The position numbers and the translations under genes are program-made. The notes beneath the pieces are model-generated. The model searched no databases. It saw nothing but the letters and a program-made list of their open reading frames with translations, and was not told where the DNA came from. A DNA stretch of 64,000 bases, from contig NC_063173.1 of NCBI RefSeq assembly GCF_023159225.1, positions 10,206,852 through 10,270,851 on the forward strand, in the 5' to 3' direction. The stretch is from Perognathus longimembris pacificus (Eukaryota > Chordata > Mammalia > Rodentia > Heteromyidae). Shown piece after piece: positions 1-10,855 of the stretch. Positions within the stretch are counted from its first letter, which is position 1; each line of letters begins with the position of its first letter.

Positions 1-148
1 ATTTTTTTTAATTGAGTGTTCATTATAAGTACTTTACTAGGTGAGAAATTGACATAAATATTACACTGTCCCTATCCTCGAGATCTCAAATAGGGCTTGC
101 AGAGTGGCTCAAGGACAAGAGGGTCTGACTAAAAAGTGCAAAACTGTT

Positions 149-350
149 GCTGGGCAATGGTAGTTCATGCCTATAATCCTAGCTACTCAGAGGCTGAGAT
201 CTGAGGATCATGGTTAAAAGCCAGCTTGGGCAGGAGAGCCCATGAAATTCATAATTCCGGTTAACTAATAGAAAGCCAGAAATGGTACTTTGACTCAAAA
301 GTATTAGTCTCAAAGCATTAGTCTTGAGCAGGTAATAAGTAAATAAATCA
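149..350 (+). repeat. 7SL-Geo chimeric SINE, diverged
   Basis: The left part reads like a 7SL/B1-type SINE (catgcctataatcctagc, then ctgagatctgaggatcatgg). The right part is a decayed copy of the Geo monomer (ctcaaaagtattag, then cttgagca). It is the first of about twenty copies of this compound family in the window. No TSD is clear and the copy is old. It is a non-autonomous retroposon, presumably copied by L1 machinery. Confidence 0.8.
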
Positions 351-474
351 AAGAATGTGTAAAACTCTGAGTTAAAAATCGCAGTGCCACAAGAAAGGGG
401 AAGAGAGATCTCTTAGTATGGTATAGCGGTAGAATAATAGAAGAGTTAAAGATAATCTTTGCATATAGCATTTC

Positions 475-612
475 CTTCTAAGCTGGATCAACTTTCTCAT
501 TTGAATTTAGGTAAATCCTTTACTACTTATAGTATATTTCTACATCTGTAGAACAGGGGACAGTAGAATTACATACATCATAGGGCTTCTCAGAGAATCA
601 AACAAATAAGTT
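475..612 (+). repeat. MIR-like fossil SINE
   Basis: The core and 3' half of a mammalian-wide MIR are recognisable: a 'ctacatctgtagaacagggg' block, then a direct 'catagggcttctcagagaatcaaa' type sequence split by drift. These match the MIR pattern of 'catctgtaaaatggg' followed by 'gggttgtgaggattaaatgag'. The assignment is by eye and boundaries are approximate. Confidence 0.5.
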
Positions 613-1378
613 ACAAAAAACAAACACACACATGAAACATTGAGCTGGTGTTTGTTGCTGGGGAGTTCTGTAGTAATTGGATCATTGCAATTCAAGGTGC
701 AAAAGGCCATGACCAAGGAAGACAGAATGCCACATGCACATGTGGAAAAGCAGAACCTGATTCTGTCAAAGTAAGCAGAAGGAGGCTTCTCGAGAGAGGA
801 GTGTTGAAAGTAAGACTTGAAAGATAACTAAGAATTTTCCAGATGACATAACGGAAAAAGAGGTAGGTGTTCCAAATAGAGGCAACCTTCTCAGAAGAAT
901 ATATTCAAGAGATTGATATGCAGTATATTATCACTGAAGCTGAAAGGTGTATGGAGAAGAGACCTCAGAATATGGTAAAGCATCTCAAGATACACCCAGA
1001 AGAGGAGGATTGTGTATGATTTCCATCTACCCAGATCAATCAGTGTCAAACAGTTTCTACAACAGACTTTATAGAGGTAAACTATTAAGTGAGAAAGTAA
1101 AAGGACTAGTTTACCTCTGCCGAACATAGCTGACAAACAAACATAGTGACAGAGTATAAAGTTAGAAAGAGGTACACAAGGAAATTGTCTGATGTCTATC
1201 AGACAATGAGTGATAATAGGGATTAACATATAACCATAATGATATTACATGCTCCCAAACAGTCCATTTACCCGTGCTCTAAAAAGCATACATATAAATT
1301 TTTGCATTGCATTGTTTTTGCATTGCTATTATTTGAGAATGAACTATATCACATGAGAAACTTTGGTGCATATTATTC
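613..1378. other. Unique AT-rich non-coding DNA
   Basis: No repeat family, RNA gene or credible exon is recognised. Open frames here are short and overlap on both strands without codon bias or splice-site support. Confidence 0.5.
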
Positions 1379-2640
1379 TTTTTTAATTAATGAATTAATT
1401 AGTTGTCAAAGTCATGACAGAGAGGTTACAGTTTCATATGTAAGGTAGTGAGTGCCTTTCTTATCAAACTTGTTACCTTCTCCCTCATTTTTCTCCTGCT
1501 TTCCCCCCTCCCCAGCCCAATCCCCTCCCCAGTTGTACAGTTGGTTTATAGCATATTGTCTTGTAAGTATTGCTGTTGCATTGGTTTGTCTTTTACGCTT
1601 TGTCTCCTACAAATGGGGCAATGTTATTCTTTCAGATGGAATCACAAAATTCCATTGTGTATATGTACCACATTTTCTTGATCCACTTATTTACTGAGGG
1701 GCATCTGGATTGGTTCCATACTTAAGCAATGGTAGATTGTGCTGTGATAAACATAGTTGTGCTGGTAGTTTTAATGTGGCCTTGCTTGTAATCCTTTGGG
1801 TAAATGCCCAAAAGTGGGATTGCTAAGTCATAGCAATTTAGCCTTTTGAGGAACTTCCACACTGCTTTCCAGAGTGGTTGAACAAGTTTACACTCCTACC
1901 AACAGTGTAGTAGGGTTCTCTTTTGGCCACATCCCAGCCAGCTCTGGTTGCTATTAATTTTCTTGATACTGACCCTTCTTACTAGGTTGAGGTGGAATCT
2001 CAATCTTGTTCTTATTTGCATTTCTTTTATGGCCAGTGATATTGAGCACTTCTTCATGTGCCTCTTGGTCATCTCATTTCCTTTTCAGAGAAGTCTCTCT
2101 TTAAGTCTTTAGCCCATTTGTTAAGGGGGCAGTTGTTTCTTTGAGGATTTGTTTGGGGGAAACTTAATTTTTTGAGTTCTAGGTATATTTTAGATATGAA
2201 ACCCTTGTCTGTAGTATGGCCAGTGAAGATCTTCTCCCAATCTGCGATCTTTCTATTTATTTTGTTACCTATGTCCTTTGCCATGCAGAAGGTCTGCAGT
2301 TTGATGCAATCCCATTTGTCCAATATTTTTTTTTTTGTTTTTTTCTGCCAGTCCTGGGCCTTGAAACTCAGGGCCTGAGCACTGTCCCTGGCTTCTTTTT
2401 GCTCAAGGCTAGCACTCTGCCACTTGAGCCACAGCACCACTTCTGGCCGTTTTCTATATATGTGATGCTGGGGAATCGAACCCAGGGCTTCATGTATTCG
2501 AGGCAAGCACTCTTGCCACTAGGCCATATTCCCAGCCCCCAATATTTTTTGATTTTCTGTGTTTCTGGGTCTTTATTAAGAAAGTTTCTAACTGTGTGAA
2601 GGAGCCCAAGTGTTTCACCTGTTTCTTCCTGCAATGTTTT
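1379..2640 (-). mobile_element. L1 LINE, 5'-truncated, antisense, hosting an IDL-Geo SINE
   Basis: The left edge is the antisense L1 3' end (gttgtcaaagtcatgacag, then a pyrimidine-rich 3' UTR). It passes into the antisense ORF2 C-terminus; the encoded Y-T-M-E-F-Y type block is interrupted by a 3' UTR deletion near 1610. From about 1690 it tracks ORF2 backwards through the CCHC-like region toward the reverse-transcriptase side. Stops and indels break the frame, so this is a dead copy. An IDL-Geo SINE sits inside it at 2331-2540. Minus-strand ORFs at 2069-2506 and 2368-2634 are mixtures of L1 and SINE sequence, not genes. Confidence 0.9.
2331..2540 (-). repeat. IDL-Geo SINE (nested in L1)
   Basis: Reading on the minus strand, the copy has an ID-like head (GGGGGCTGGGAATATGGCC) with pol III A and B box-like blocks, the linker, the Geo monomer and an A-rich tail. 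It is flanked by a duplicated aatattttt at 2322-2330 and 2541-2549. Because it interrupts L1 ORF2, it is younger than that L1. Confidence 0.92.
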
Positions 2641-2799
2641 GATGTATAATAGTCTAATGATATGAGGATATCCTAAGTAGACCCTGTATATATTACTACA
2701 TGAGAATGTTATGAAATAATATGCTGTACATAAAATTGGTATTTATTATTGGATGAACAGGCTTTTAAGGGTCAAAAAATTAAATATTGACTAAGATTG

Positions 2800-2905
2800 C
2801 TCTAAGTCAAAAGCTGTTTCTTGAGCCTATTACTTCATTTGTAGAGTTGGGGACACTAAAATTACAGTCCTTATTGTATTATTGTGAGAATTAAATAAGG
2901 TAATC
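2800..2905 (+). repeat. MIR-like fossil
   Basis: The 3' part of MIR is recognisable: ttacttcatttgtagagttg, a purine-rich middle, then attgtgagaattaaataagg. Assigned by eye; ends are approximate. Confidence 0.5.
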
Positions 2906-3072
2906 TCCATTGGAGAAGACCATTTTAAAGCATGAACTAATACTGTAATCCTCTTCAGTCTTCTTATAAGAAATTGCTCAGGTCCAGTATTTTGTTTGAG
3001 AGACTTTGGTGGAAAAGAAAGAGCTTTGGAGCATTGCAGCATTAATGACCTGCAAAAAGAAAAGTCAGGACA

Positions 3073-4124
3073 GCTGGGCACTGGGTGCTCACATCTGCAA
3101 TTCTAGCTACTTAGGGGGCTGAGATTTGAGAACCACAGTTCAAAGCCAGCCCAGGCAGGAAAGTCTGTCAGATTCTTTTTTTTATTGTCAACGTATGATA
3201 CAGATGGGTTACAGATTCATATGAAAGGCAGTGAGCACATTTCTTGTTCTACTTGTTACCTCCTCCCTCATTTCCCCTCTCCCTTTCTCTCTTCCCCCAA
3301 GAGCTGTGCAGTTGGTTTACACCAAATGGTTTCTAAGTGTTGCTTTTTGAATGGTTTGTCTTTTTTTCTTTGTCTCTCGATTTTGGTATTCCCTCTCCCT
3401 TCTTCAGTTCTATTACTCTTATCAGACAATATCCAGGGTACTCGGATGTAGTACAGTGGTGGCGAGGGTACAGCCACAGGAAGGGACTACAAGAGAAACA
3501 AAACTAGACAAACCACTCAGTCAAACAAACTGACAAGGAAAAAGAGAAAAAAAAAGTAGTAAGAGTTCACATGGCATGTTGAGAATAATTACAACAGTGG
3601 TATAACTCTTGTTTCCGTAATGTGGAGTTCATTTCACTTGGCATCTTCTTATGTAGTCATATAGGTGTAGTTATTGGGGTATTTTGGTCTTCTACCATGA
3701 CTAGCCTATTCCTGTACTAGCTATTCCTTATGAGGGACACCATAGAGTTTATGTTTCTTTGGATCTGGGTCACTTCACTTACTATGCTTTTTTCCAAGTG
3801 CTTCCATTTCCTTACGAATGGGGCAGTGTCATTCCTTCTGATGGAGGCATGGAATTCCATTGTGTATACGTACATTTTCCTGATCCATTCATCTACTGAG
3901 GGACATCTAGGTTGGTTCCATGTTTTAGTGATGACAAGTTGTGCTGCAATGAACATAGTTGTGTTGGTGGCTTTGGTGTGGTCTTGCTTGTAGTCTTTCG
4001 GGTAGATGCCCAAAAGTGGGGCTGCTGGGTCATAGGGAGCCCTATCAGATTCTTATCTCCAATGAGCCACCAGTGACAGGAACAGCACCCAGGCCTGAGT
4101 TCAAGTTCCCATGATTGGCAAAAG
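3073..4124 (+). repeat. 7SL-Geo SINE split by an L1 insertion
   Basis: The 5' part is at 3073-3177 and resumes at 4045-4124. The two parts join in register around a duplicated tcagattctt at 3168-3177 and 4045-4054. The Geo half is internally deleted, keeping only 'aacagcacccaggcctgag' and the B box-like tract. The intervening 3178-4044 is L1. Confidence 0.88.
3178..4044 (-). mobile_element. L1 LINE, 5'-truncated, inserted in a SINE
   Basis: A poly-T head (3176-3183) is followed by the antisense L1 3' UTR and then the antisense ORF2 C-terminus to 4040. The minus-strand frame from 4013 to 3717 keeps the end of ORF2, including the conserved W-N-Q-P-R-C-P-S and Y-T-M-E-F blocks and a plausible natural stop. 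The copy is about 0.87 kb, and its perfect 10-bp TSDs show it entered an existing 7SL-Geo SINE. Confidence 0.94.
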
Positions 4125-4587
4125 AAAATGATGGGGCATTTTGGAACAGGAAGTTAGTGTTTCTCAATTTACATTCATCTCACACAAAAAATTTCCAGTG
4201 ATAGTTTTTCTTTCGACAGGAGAGGAAATCTAATAACACTAAGAATGTGATTGTAAATTCAGCGAAAAATTAAACCTTAAAGGTAAAATTATATTTATAG
4301 TGCTAATCAAAAGATAAATTTTGGTGAAAAACATTGTCCTAAGAAAACAATGCTTTTTCTATTTCAAAAATTACATGATACACAAATATTACTTGTCATT
4401 TACTGTTTACTTAATCCTTAATGCAAGGAATTTAAATGTACATTTAAAATGCTGTTGTGGTTCATTCAACCCAAGTAGAAGCTAAAGTAGTCAAAAGTAC
4501 AAATAAGTAAAGAGAGACACTGATCAAAATGCATAGAGAGCCTCAATTGACATTGAATTAAAGATATTTAATTAAAGCTATTTTTGT
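4125..4587. other. Unique non-coding DNA
   Basis: AT-rich stretch with no recognised repeat or gene. Confidence 0.45.
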
Positions 4588-4783
4588 GAGGTGCTGGCAG
4601 TGGGGCTTGAACTTAGGGCATCCTACTCTCATTTGGCATTCTGGCTCAAGATTGGCACTCTTGATTGAGCCCCACATCTAATTCTGACTTTTGGATAGTT
4701 ATTTAGAGAGAAGATTCTCTCATACTTGTCTATGCTGGACTGGGTTTGAACAGATTTCAGGCATGAATCATTAGTACCAGCTT
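4588..4783 (-). repeat. 7SL-Geo SINE, diverged, antisense
   Basis: On the minus strand it gives a 7SL-like left part (ctggtactaatgattcatgc) and a Geo right part (the + strand shows ggggcttgaacttagggca and tggctcaagattggcactc). It is heavily drifted with no clear TSD. Confidence 0.65.
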
Positions 4784-4889
4784 TTTAAAAAAAAGTACAA
4801 ATATATATTAAAAAAATAACTGAACTTCAAAGGATTTGTAATGTAGCTGACGAATGGGTATCTGTGCTTTGTCTCCTTGCTGTCCAAAA

Positions 4890-5224
4890 GCTAGAACTGC
4901 TTTATCTTTTTTTTTTTTACTTCATGATTGCAAATATATTTATTACAATTTACAGATTAGTTAACAGGTATATATACAAATAAAATAGAATTTCAACAGT
5001 AAAATTCCAACAAACTGGTTACATTTAAATCACTGGATTTGAAGAAGCCAATTAGAAGTCTGCCAGTGCCTAAACTTCACCTTCCATAAATTATAAAAAA
5101 AAAAAATCTGATAGGTTTGACTTCTAGTTAGATGGAAGAGGTGTTGTCACCTCTCATCACTGAGAAATAGAAATGCTACCTGTCTGTACCAAGCTCTTCT
5201 CATGCTAGAAATGCTTTATCTTTT
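4890..5224 (-). pseudogene. Retrocopy of an mRNA 3' end (processed, 5'-truncated)
   Basis: A 293-bp insert (4911-5203) is bounded by 21-bp duplications, gctagaactgctttatcttt at 4890 and its one-mismatch copy at 5204. On the minus strand it ends in poly(A) (T run 4905-4918), with an AATAAA signal (tttatt at 4939-4944) about 20 nt upstream. It matches no SINE or L1 seen elsewhere in the window. This is the signature of L1-mediated reverse transcription of a cellular mRNA, and only 3' UTR-like sequence was captured. I do not recognise the parent gene. An unfamiliar SINE is the main alternative. Confidence 0.75.
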
Positions 5225-5821
5225 GAAGAAATAATTTTATAAAAATGTAAGCTCCCTTTCTTCATGTAGAATGACTTTTGTGAGTCCAAAACTTTTGTTT
5301 TCATCATGTCCAAAAGGAGTTTAGAATTTGTAATGAGTATTTTCAGCAATCAGGAAAAATGTTATTTTTATTTTAAAACCTTTTAATAGAATTGCAAATA
5401 ATAAAGTAAGCTCACAAAACTAATACTTAAATGTGTCTAGAGACAGAAAGAAAGCTAAAGTGAGAGTAATGTCCTGATGGTTAAATTCTACTTATTACGA
5501 TGTTTAGTTCTGTCTCTAGTTCTGAGTTTTTTAAGAACTCTTTTTGTGAATGATTTTCACAAGGATTTGTGCTCATGGAATTAGAGGAGAGGAAATCAAG
5601 GAAAGAAGTGTTTCCTTCTCTTCCTGCAGGAAATGAGTTAGAGATACCCATTTAGGGAATGAGAGTTAGAGATACTCACTTAGAGACTCAGTAATTTTGA
5701 AAATTTATTATTTATACTAGTAAGAATTGGAATTAAGAATATGTAAGATTTTTTATCTTAAAAAGTTATTAAAATTATGAAATAATTAATCATTTGAATA
5801 GTGATTAAAAGAGGAGATGTG
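5225..5821. other. Unique AT-rich non-coding DNA
   Basis: Includes a short direct repeat of a 'gagttagagatac' motif near 5635-5680. No gene or known repeat family is seen. Confidence 0.45.
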
Positions 5822-5935
5822 GCCACGGAAGCCCGGCAGTGTGGTGTGTTGGAGGTAATAGGCAGGAGGGTCTAGATCCAAGGCCATCTGGGGCAAACTC
5901 ACAAACTGAAGGAAGAAATAAATAAACAACAAAAG
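5822..5935 (+). repeat. B1-like (7SL-derived) SINE remnant
   Basis: A degenerate 7SL pattern (ggaggtaataggcaggaggg, then a 'ccaaggccatctggggcaaac' block) is followed by an A-rich tail with aaataaataaac. It lacks the Geo right half. Confidence 0.55.
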
Positions 5936-6918
5936 TAAATAAGAAAGAAACAGACACTGCATGGAATACTTTTATCCTACTAAATGGTTTTAAAGAAAGG
6001 GTCCTAAAAAGAATGAAAAGGAATAGTCCTTTTCCTACGGTTGTGTAAGTTTGCGTATTTATACACTGTGATAAAAAAGTGCACCTTTCTCCACCTACAG
6101 CATCTGCTCTGATGTTTATGAAGCACAGCCGTGTTTGCCCTGAACATGTATTTTCAGGATGGCTTCTCCTTCATTTCACATTATTTGAAAGTATGTGCCT
6201 GGTCTTCTCTGTCTCTGCATGCCATCTGCGGTGCTGTTCAGATGTCAGGAAGGCCGTGGAGCCACCAAGCATTTGAGAGACAAGGACAGGAGAAAGGCCA
6301 TGCTATGCCAGTCTTCCAGGGTTGAGCACAGCCCCCGAGGGAGACTCTTCAGCTCCCACAGTCGTTGGGTCACATTTAGATAAGCATTGCTCTTTGTGGA
6401 TAGATAAGCCAATTAAAGTGGTCACTGATTACAATTTTTGTAACCCAAAATGCAACTTGCAAGAAGATTGTAACAACTTTGAAATAGTGATCATACTGAA
6501 ATTATATTCAGACCAAAAAATTCTACATCTCTAAAGACAGTCACAAATATCTTAAGGACAGAAATGTCTAAGAAATTGATAAAATTATAATTGTTGATGA
6601 AATAACAATTAAAATTAATAATAAAACTTGATAAAATAATCATTATTCTGATTATATAATTTTAATCTTTAGGTACTCTACTCATTGTAGTCTAGAAATA
6701 CATAATAACTAGGTTTCATATACATTGATGGATGTCATTTTTGTAAATTTTATTTTTTGCATATTTTAAATAACAATATGTATACTTATAAAACAGTTCT
6801 AGAGGCAAGATATAACAAACATATACTGTCCATCTAACAACTATGGTTCTTTTAAAGCAATTTGAAATAACTTGCTGAGAAAAATAAATCAAGAAGTTAT
6901 AAGTCCAATGCATGTGTG

Positions 6919-6919
<1 letters not shown>
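5936..6919. other. Unique non-coding DNA
   Basis: Contains three overlapping short plus-strand ORFs near 6079-6534 in a less AT-rich patch (6080-6370). They lack homology I can recognise and splice context, so no gene is called. Confidence 0.4.
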
Positions 6920-6952
<33 letters not shown>

Positions 6953-6978
6953 CACACACGCACACACATGCACACACA
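6920..6978. repeat. (CA)n microsatellite, imperfect
   Basis: A CA dinucleotide run is interrupted by cgga, acgc and atgc units. Cysteine/valine-rich minus-strand ORFs across it are translated repeat. Confidence 0.97.
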
Positions 6979-7404
6979 CGGCTTAACCTCTTCTTTGAGA
7001 TTGTTGAGGCCTTGACCTTAAGTGGGTCCGCCAGAGACAAAAGGTTCTGTGTAAGAGCTGCTTCCTAGCCAAGAAAAAGGAATGTGATAAGAGGTCACTG
7101 TTTTCTTATTAATCATACTACTGTCTGCTCTGTTTAGATGAAATGAGGCAGAATAAATCATAAAGCAAACTAAGTCTCCTTGACAGGAAAAAAATGTACC
7201 CTGGGATTTAGGGAGATCTTTTTTTTCTTCTTCTTGTTTTCCATGCATTTCCAACTCAATTTCAAACATGGTGTTCAGCAAAGGCATTACTCATCAGATG
7301 ATACTTGAGTAGACATCCGGCTGAGGAGAGGCATTGAGCCCTGCAGATGCTTGGGGTAAAAGGCATGTAAATAGAGCAATACTGGGGATCTGGTTTATGT
7401 AGGT

Positions 7405-7940
7405 CGACTTATATTTTTCTGTATTTTTATTAGCATCAATTAAGTTGTACAAGGAGTTTTACTTTGGCAAGTCCATATATACATACAATGTACCTTGATC
7501 AAATTCACTCCCTCCATCACCTTCTCTTACTCCCTCTCTCCATTTCCCAAACAAAGCTAAACAGACTTCATCATTACATTTTCAGACATCTGCATACGAC
7601 ATTTTGATCATATTCCCCGTTGTTCTTCCTCTCTATTTACCCTCCCCTTTTCACAAGTACCCACATCTCAGACCTGATTTACATTCTTGTTATTCTCTTA
7701 AAATGTATTATTATAAATGTTTTCTGATTTCACCATGCTATTTCACACATGCATGCACTGTACTTTAATCAGATTGATCACCTTGCTTACTCTCATTTTC
7801 TCTTCCCATGCTATCACTCAGTAGCTTTCAGTGAGTTTCATTTTGCCATTTTTTTCTACACAGATGCAACGTACTTAGATAGTTTTCACTACATTTTTAT
7901 CTTAACATTCTCTTTTGAAATTAAAGAGTTCTGGAAGGAC
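7405..7940 (-). mobile_element. Old L1 3' UTR-like remnant, antisense
   Basis: tttttattagcatcaattaa is followed by a 'gttgtacaaggagttttac' block, then acaatgtaccttgatc and a pyrimidine-rich tract. This resembles the antisense 3' UTR of older rodent L1 families rather than the younger L1 copies in this window. A second similar block (7755-7880) suggests internal duplication or two elements. Confidence 0.5.
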
Positions 7941-7984
7941 TGAGAAATTATAAAGAGAGTAGGAGCCTTATCTAATAGCACATA

Positions 7985-8066
7985 TTAAATTATAATGTGC
8001 AGGTCACTATTCCAAGTACTTTATGTAAGCTTGTCCTATGTCCTATGAAACAGTCCCATTAAGGGT
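7985..8066 (-). repeat. MIR-like fossil
   Basis: 'gtgcaggtcactattccaag' followed by tactttatgtaagc matches the antisense MIR 'gccaggcactgttctaagcac' region. Short and drifted. Confidence 0.45.
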
Positions 8067-8076
8067 TCTGTTGAAT

Positions 8077-8317
8077 CCAGGCACCAGTGGCTCATGTTTG
8101 TAATCCTAGATACTGAGGAGGCTGAGAGCTGAAGATCATGATTTGAAGCCACCTTGGGCAGGAAAGTCCATAGGATTCTTATCTTCAATTAACTGCCAAA
8201 AAATAAGCCATGAAGTGTTAGAGCTCTCACCTTGAGCAAAAAGAGCTCAGGAACAGTCCCAGGCACTGGGACCCCCAAGCCCCAAGACTGGCACAAAAAC
8301 AACAATAACAACAAAAG
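8077..8317 (+). repeat. 7SL-Geo SINE
   Basis: A complete compound structure: a 7SL-like head (gtggctcatgtttgtaatcc), linker, Geo part (cttgagcaaaaagagctcag) and an (A)n/(aac)n tail. The next SINE is inserted in its tail. Confidence 0.88.
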
Positions 8318-8326
8318 AATATTGTT

Positions 8327-8564
8327 GAAACAAGGACACTGGTAGATCTTTCCTGTAATCCTAGCTTCACAAACTGAGATATGAGGATTATGGTTCAAAG
8401 CTACTTCAGGCAAGAAAGTCTGTGAGAGTCCTATCTTCAATTAACCACAAAAAAGCTGAAATAGAGCTGGGCTTATGTGGTAGAACATTAGCAACAGAAT
8501 TCAAGGACAGTGCTCAGGGCCTGCCTTCAAGCCCCAGGACTGGCACAAAGCACCAACAAACAAT
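8327..8564 (+). repeat. 7SL-Geo SINE inserted in the tail of another
   Basis: A second full-length copy is flanked by duplicated aatattgtt (8318-8326 and 8565-8573). It carries the head (cctgtaatcctagcttc), the linker (cttcaattaaccac) and the Geo end with its B box-like ttcaagcccc. Insertion into an A-rich SINE tail is typical of L1 endonuclease targeting. Confidence 0.87.
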
Positions 8565-8573
8565 AATATTGTT

Positions 8574-10029
8574 AATTAATAGAAAGGATTTATGAAGTTA
8601 GTAAGATTGACCATCTAAACCACCTTTAAACAAAGACAAAACTTTTCTACAAATGAGCAACAAGTACTAGAGTAAGTTAACTCTTAGCTAATACTTCCTA
8701 TAACAGATGGTTTCCAGTCAGAAAGGATAACGTGGGAAACAATTTTGAAATTAGGCAGGAGCAGGTCAACCATGCAAACAGGGAGATGATTTGGAAAATT
8801 GATAACATCAAGAAATTTTGGAAAACCTGGGAAAATGTAAAAGAAGAACATATTTGTGTTGATTGTCCCAGGTTCCTACCATGACTGATGTCGTGACAGC
8901 AACAGTTGGGTTTAATAGCAGCTGAGCAGAGAGAAATCAAGAATCCAATGAACGACAACACAGATCTGACTACAAATAATCTGACGGTATTGTAGGGAAA
9001 TATCCTAGATGAACCAGGCCAAATGAGTTAACTTATAATAGCATTGCGTGAAACTAATAAGGAAACAGGCTCAGAGAAAGGCCCAAACACTAAAGAAGAC
9101 ATCACTGCCACTGCTACTTGGGATTCAAGCCTAATTGTATTCTTTGATTTTGAGGGCTGCAGTGCTTGCTAAATTACATCACTGGCCCTTTAATTTAGAG
9201 ATGCCTATTCCCTGGGTGAGAAATTTTCAACAACAGCTCAATTAAATGAATCAAGCCAAGTTAATCTGGGAGTCTTGACTGAAATCTGGTGGGATAAAAG
9301 GTGAAGGCTGAGACTAGACTGCCTTTACGGATCCACTGTTGTCAACAATACTGCCTTCAGCATCCAGATAGAGACAGAAACAAACGCATGCAATGCACAA
9401 GCACCTCCGATGTTCCATTGACTTGCTTTTTATCACAACAATCAGCCAAGTTGCCTCCAGAAAAATGCAAGAATATTTTTTCTTGTTTTAAGAACACTGG
9501 CAAAGTCAGAGACATGCCGCCGCCAAGATGTGCGCTTGCCATTTGCAACTGTGCCAGGGTCAAAAATGACTGTCTGTCCTTGGACCATTTATTCAACTGT
9601 TGTAAGATCCCATTTTTTTTCCCCCTCAGATAAGTGGAGCGATTGCTACTTATTCTGAGATCCTCCAGACAATTTGTAATTTAATGAGAAGTATGAGCAA
9701 GATGTTATCACCTCCTCTCTGCTAATTTAATCATTTTCCACTTGCTTTCCAAACTGAAACATAGCATTCCATGATTTACTTGACTATTTGTACTTTTTCC
9801 TTTTTTTGCAGTTACTCATAAATTTCTCATGTGGTCCTTTGCATCCTCTCCATGCATTTTAATGGTGACGATCCTTTTATGCGTATGTCCTGCTACATGA
9901 GCGGAGGGATCCCTGAAGGCAGAGCTAAACTTGCACAGTAGTCTCCATGAAATGTGAGTGCTGAGCAGGAAAAAGTGGTTGGCTGAGTGTTTGATGATGA
10001 CAATGATCATTATCATAGCAACTACCCTT
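8574..10029. other. Unique non-coding DNA
   Basis: This is one of the longer repeat-poor stretches. A plus-strand 110-codon open frame at 9301-9633 is cysteine-rich and overlapped by an antisense open frame. It shows no family resemblance and no promoter or splice evidence. A Kozak-like gccgccaagatg near 9508 starts only 13 codons. No gene is called. Confidence 0.45.
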
Positions 10030-10195
10030 TGTAGAGTACATACCTCGTGCCAGTCACATTTGAAAGCCTATTATTCCTCTGGGAAACCTTGCAGTGCATT
10101 CATTGTAATATGAATTTAGGAATGAGGAGCTTGAGATGCGTAGAATTGAAGTAACTCATGAAAACTCCGAATCTTTGGCAGAAGTATGTTAAAAA
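10030..10195 (-). repeat. MIR-like fossil, antisense
   Basis: tacctcgtgccagtcac, then 'ctctgggaaaccttgcagtg', then ggaatgaggagcttgagatg, follows the antisense MIR order (variable end, AT part, core). Confidence 0.55.
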
Positions 10196-10841
10196 TCCAA
10201 GCTTTTTAAAGCTTCCAATTTAATGAAATATGTGAGAAGATGTGTAAATTCAGGTATTTCAGTATGTAGAATCTATTGACTATGCACTCATCTATCAATA
10301 CACTTATGCATGCTTTTAATGATTCATATATTCCCCTGTGTTGTCTCTAACTACCCACCATCCTGTAGAGTTACTGATGCATGTAACCGTGTACACTTTC
10401 TTCAGTATTCCATTCCACTCACTCTGCTATCCACCCTTGCATACACTCACCCACCTGTACAAGTAGCCATCCAATCACCCATCCAATCCATCCATTCACT
10501 TCCTCACCTTGTCTTGTACTGAAAATTTTAACACTCTTTCAATATATTAAAATGTATTTCTTACTTACTTATCCATTTAGTTACCCACTGATTTGCTTAC
10601 TAATTCATCATTCCTAATCTATCCATCCATTCTCTGCATGGATTCATGGATTCTGCATGTATTTTTAACAATATTTTCCTTCTTTGCCATTATGCTTTTC
10701 AGCATCATAGCCTGGCCTTGCACCACACCGCCATGCCACAGTGAGACACATTCTGCCCCAGAGTATCTTACATCACAAGAATCTACAAACCAATGCATGG
10801 CCAAGGAGAAATATAATCACATTGTAGGAAGAGCGCTCGAT
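10196..10841. other. Unique non-coding DNA with a CCAT-rich tract
   Basis: 10340-10650 is rich in imperfect catccat/cacccat units, probably an old tetranucleotide repeat. No gene is supported. Confidence 0.45.
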
Positions 10842-10855
10842 AAAAACTTCTCTCA

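Noticed and set aside
9508..9560. Strong Kozak-like gccgccaagatg
   Set aside because: The frame it opens closes after 13 codons.
9301..9633. Cysteine-rich 110-codon frame in repeat-free DNA
   Set aside because: It has an overlapping antisense frame, no family resemblance, no signal peptide and no splice or promoter evidence. Length is within chance for 64 kb.
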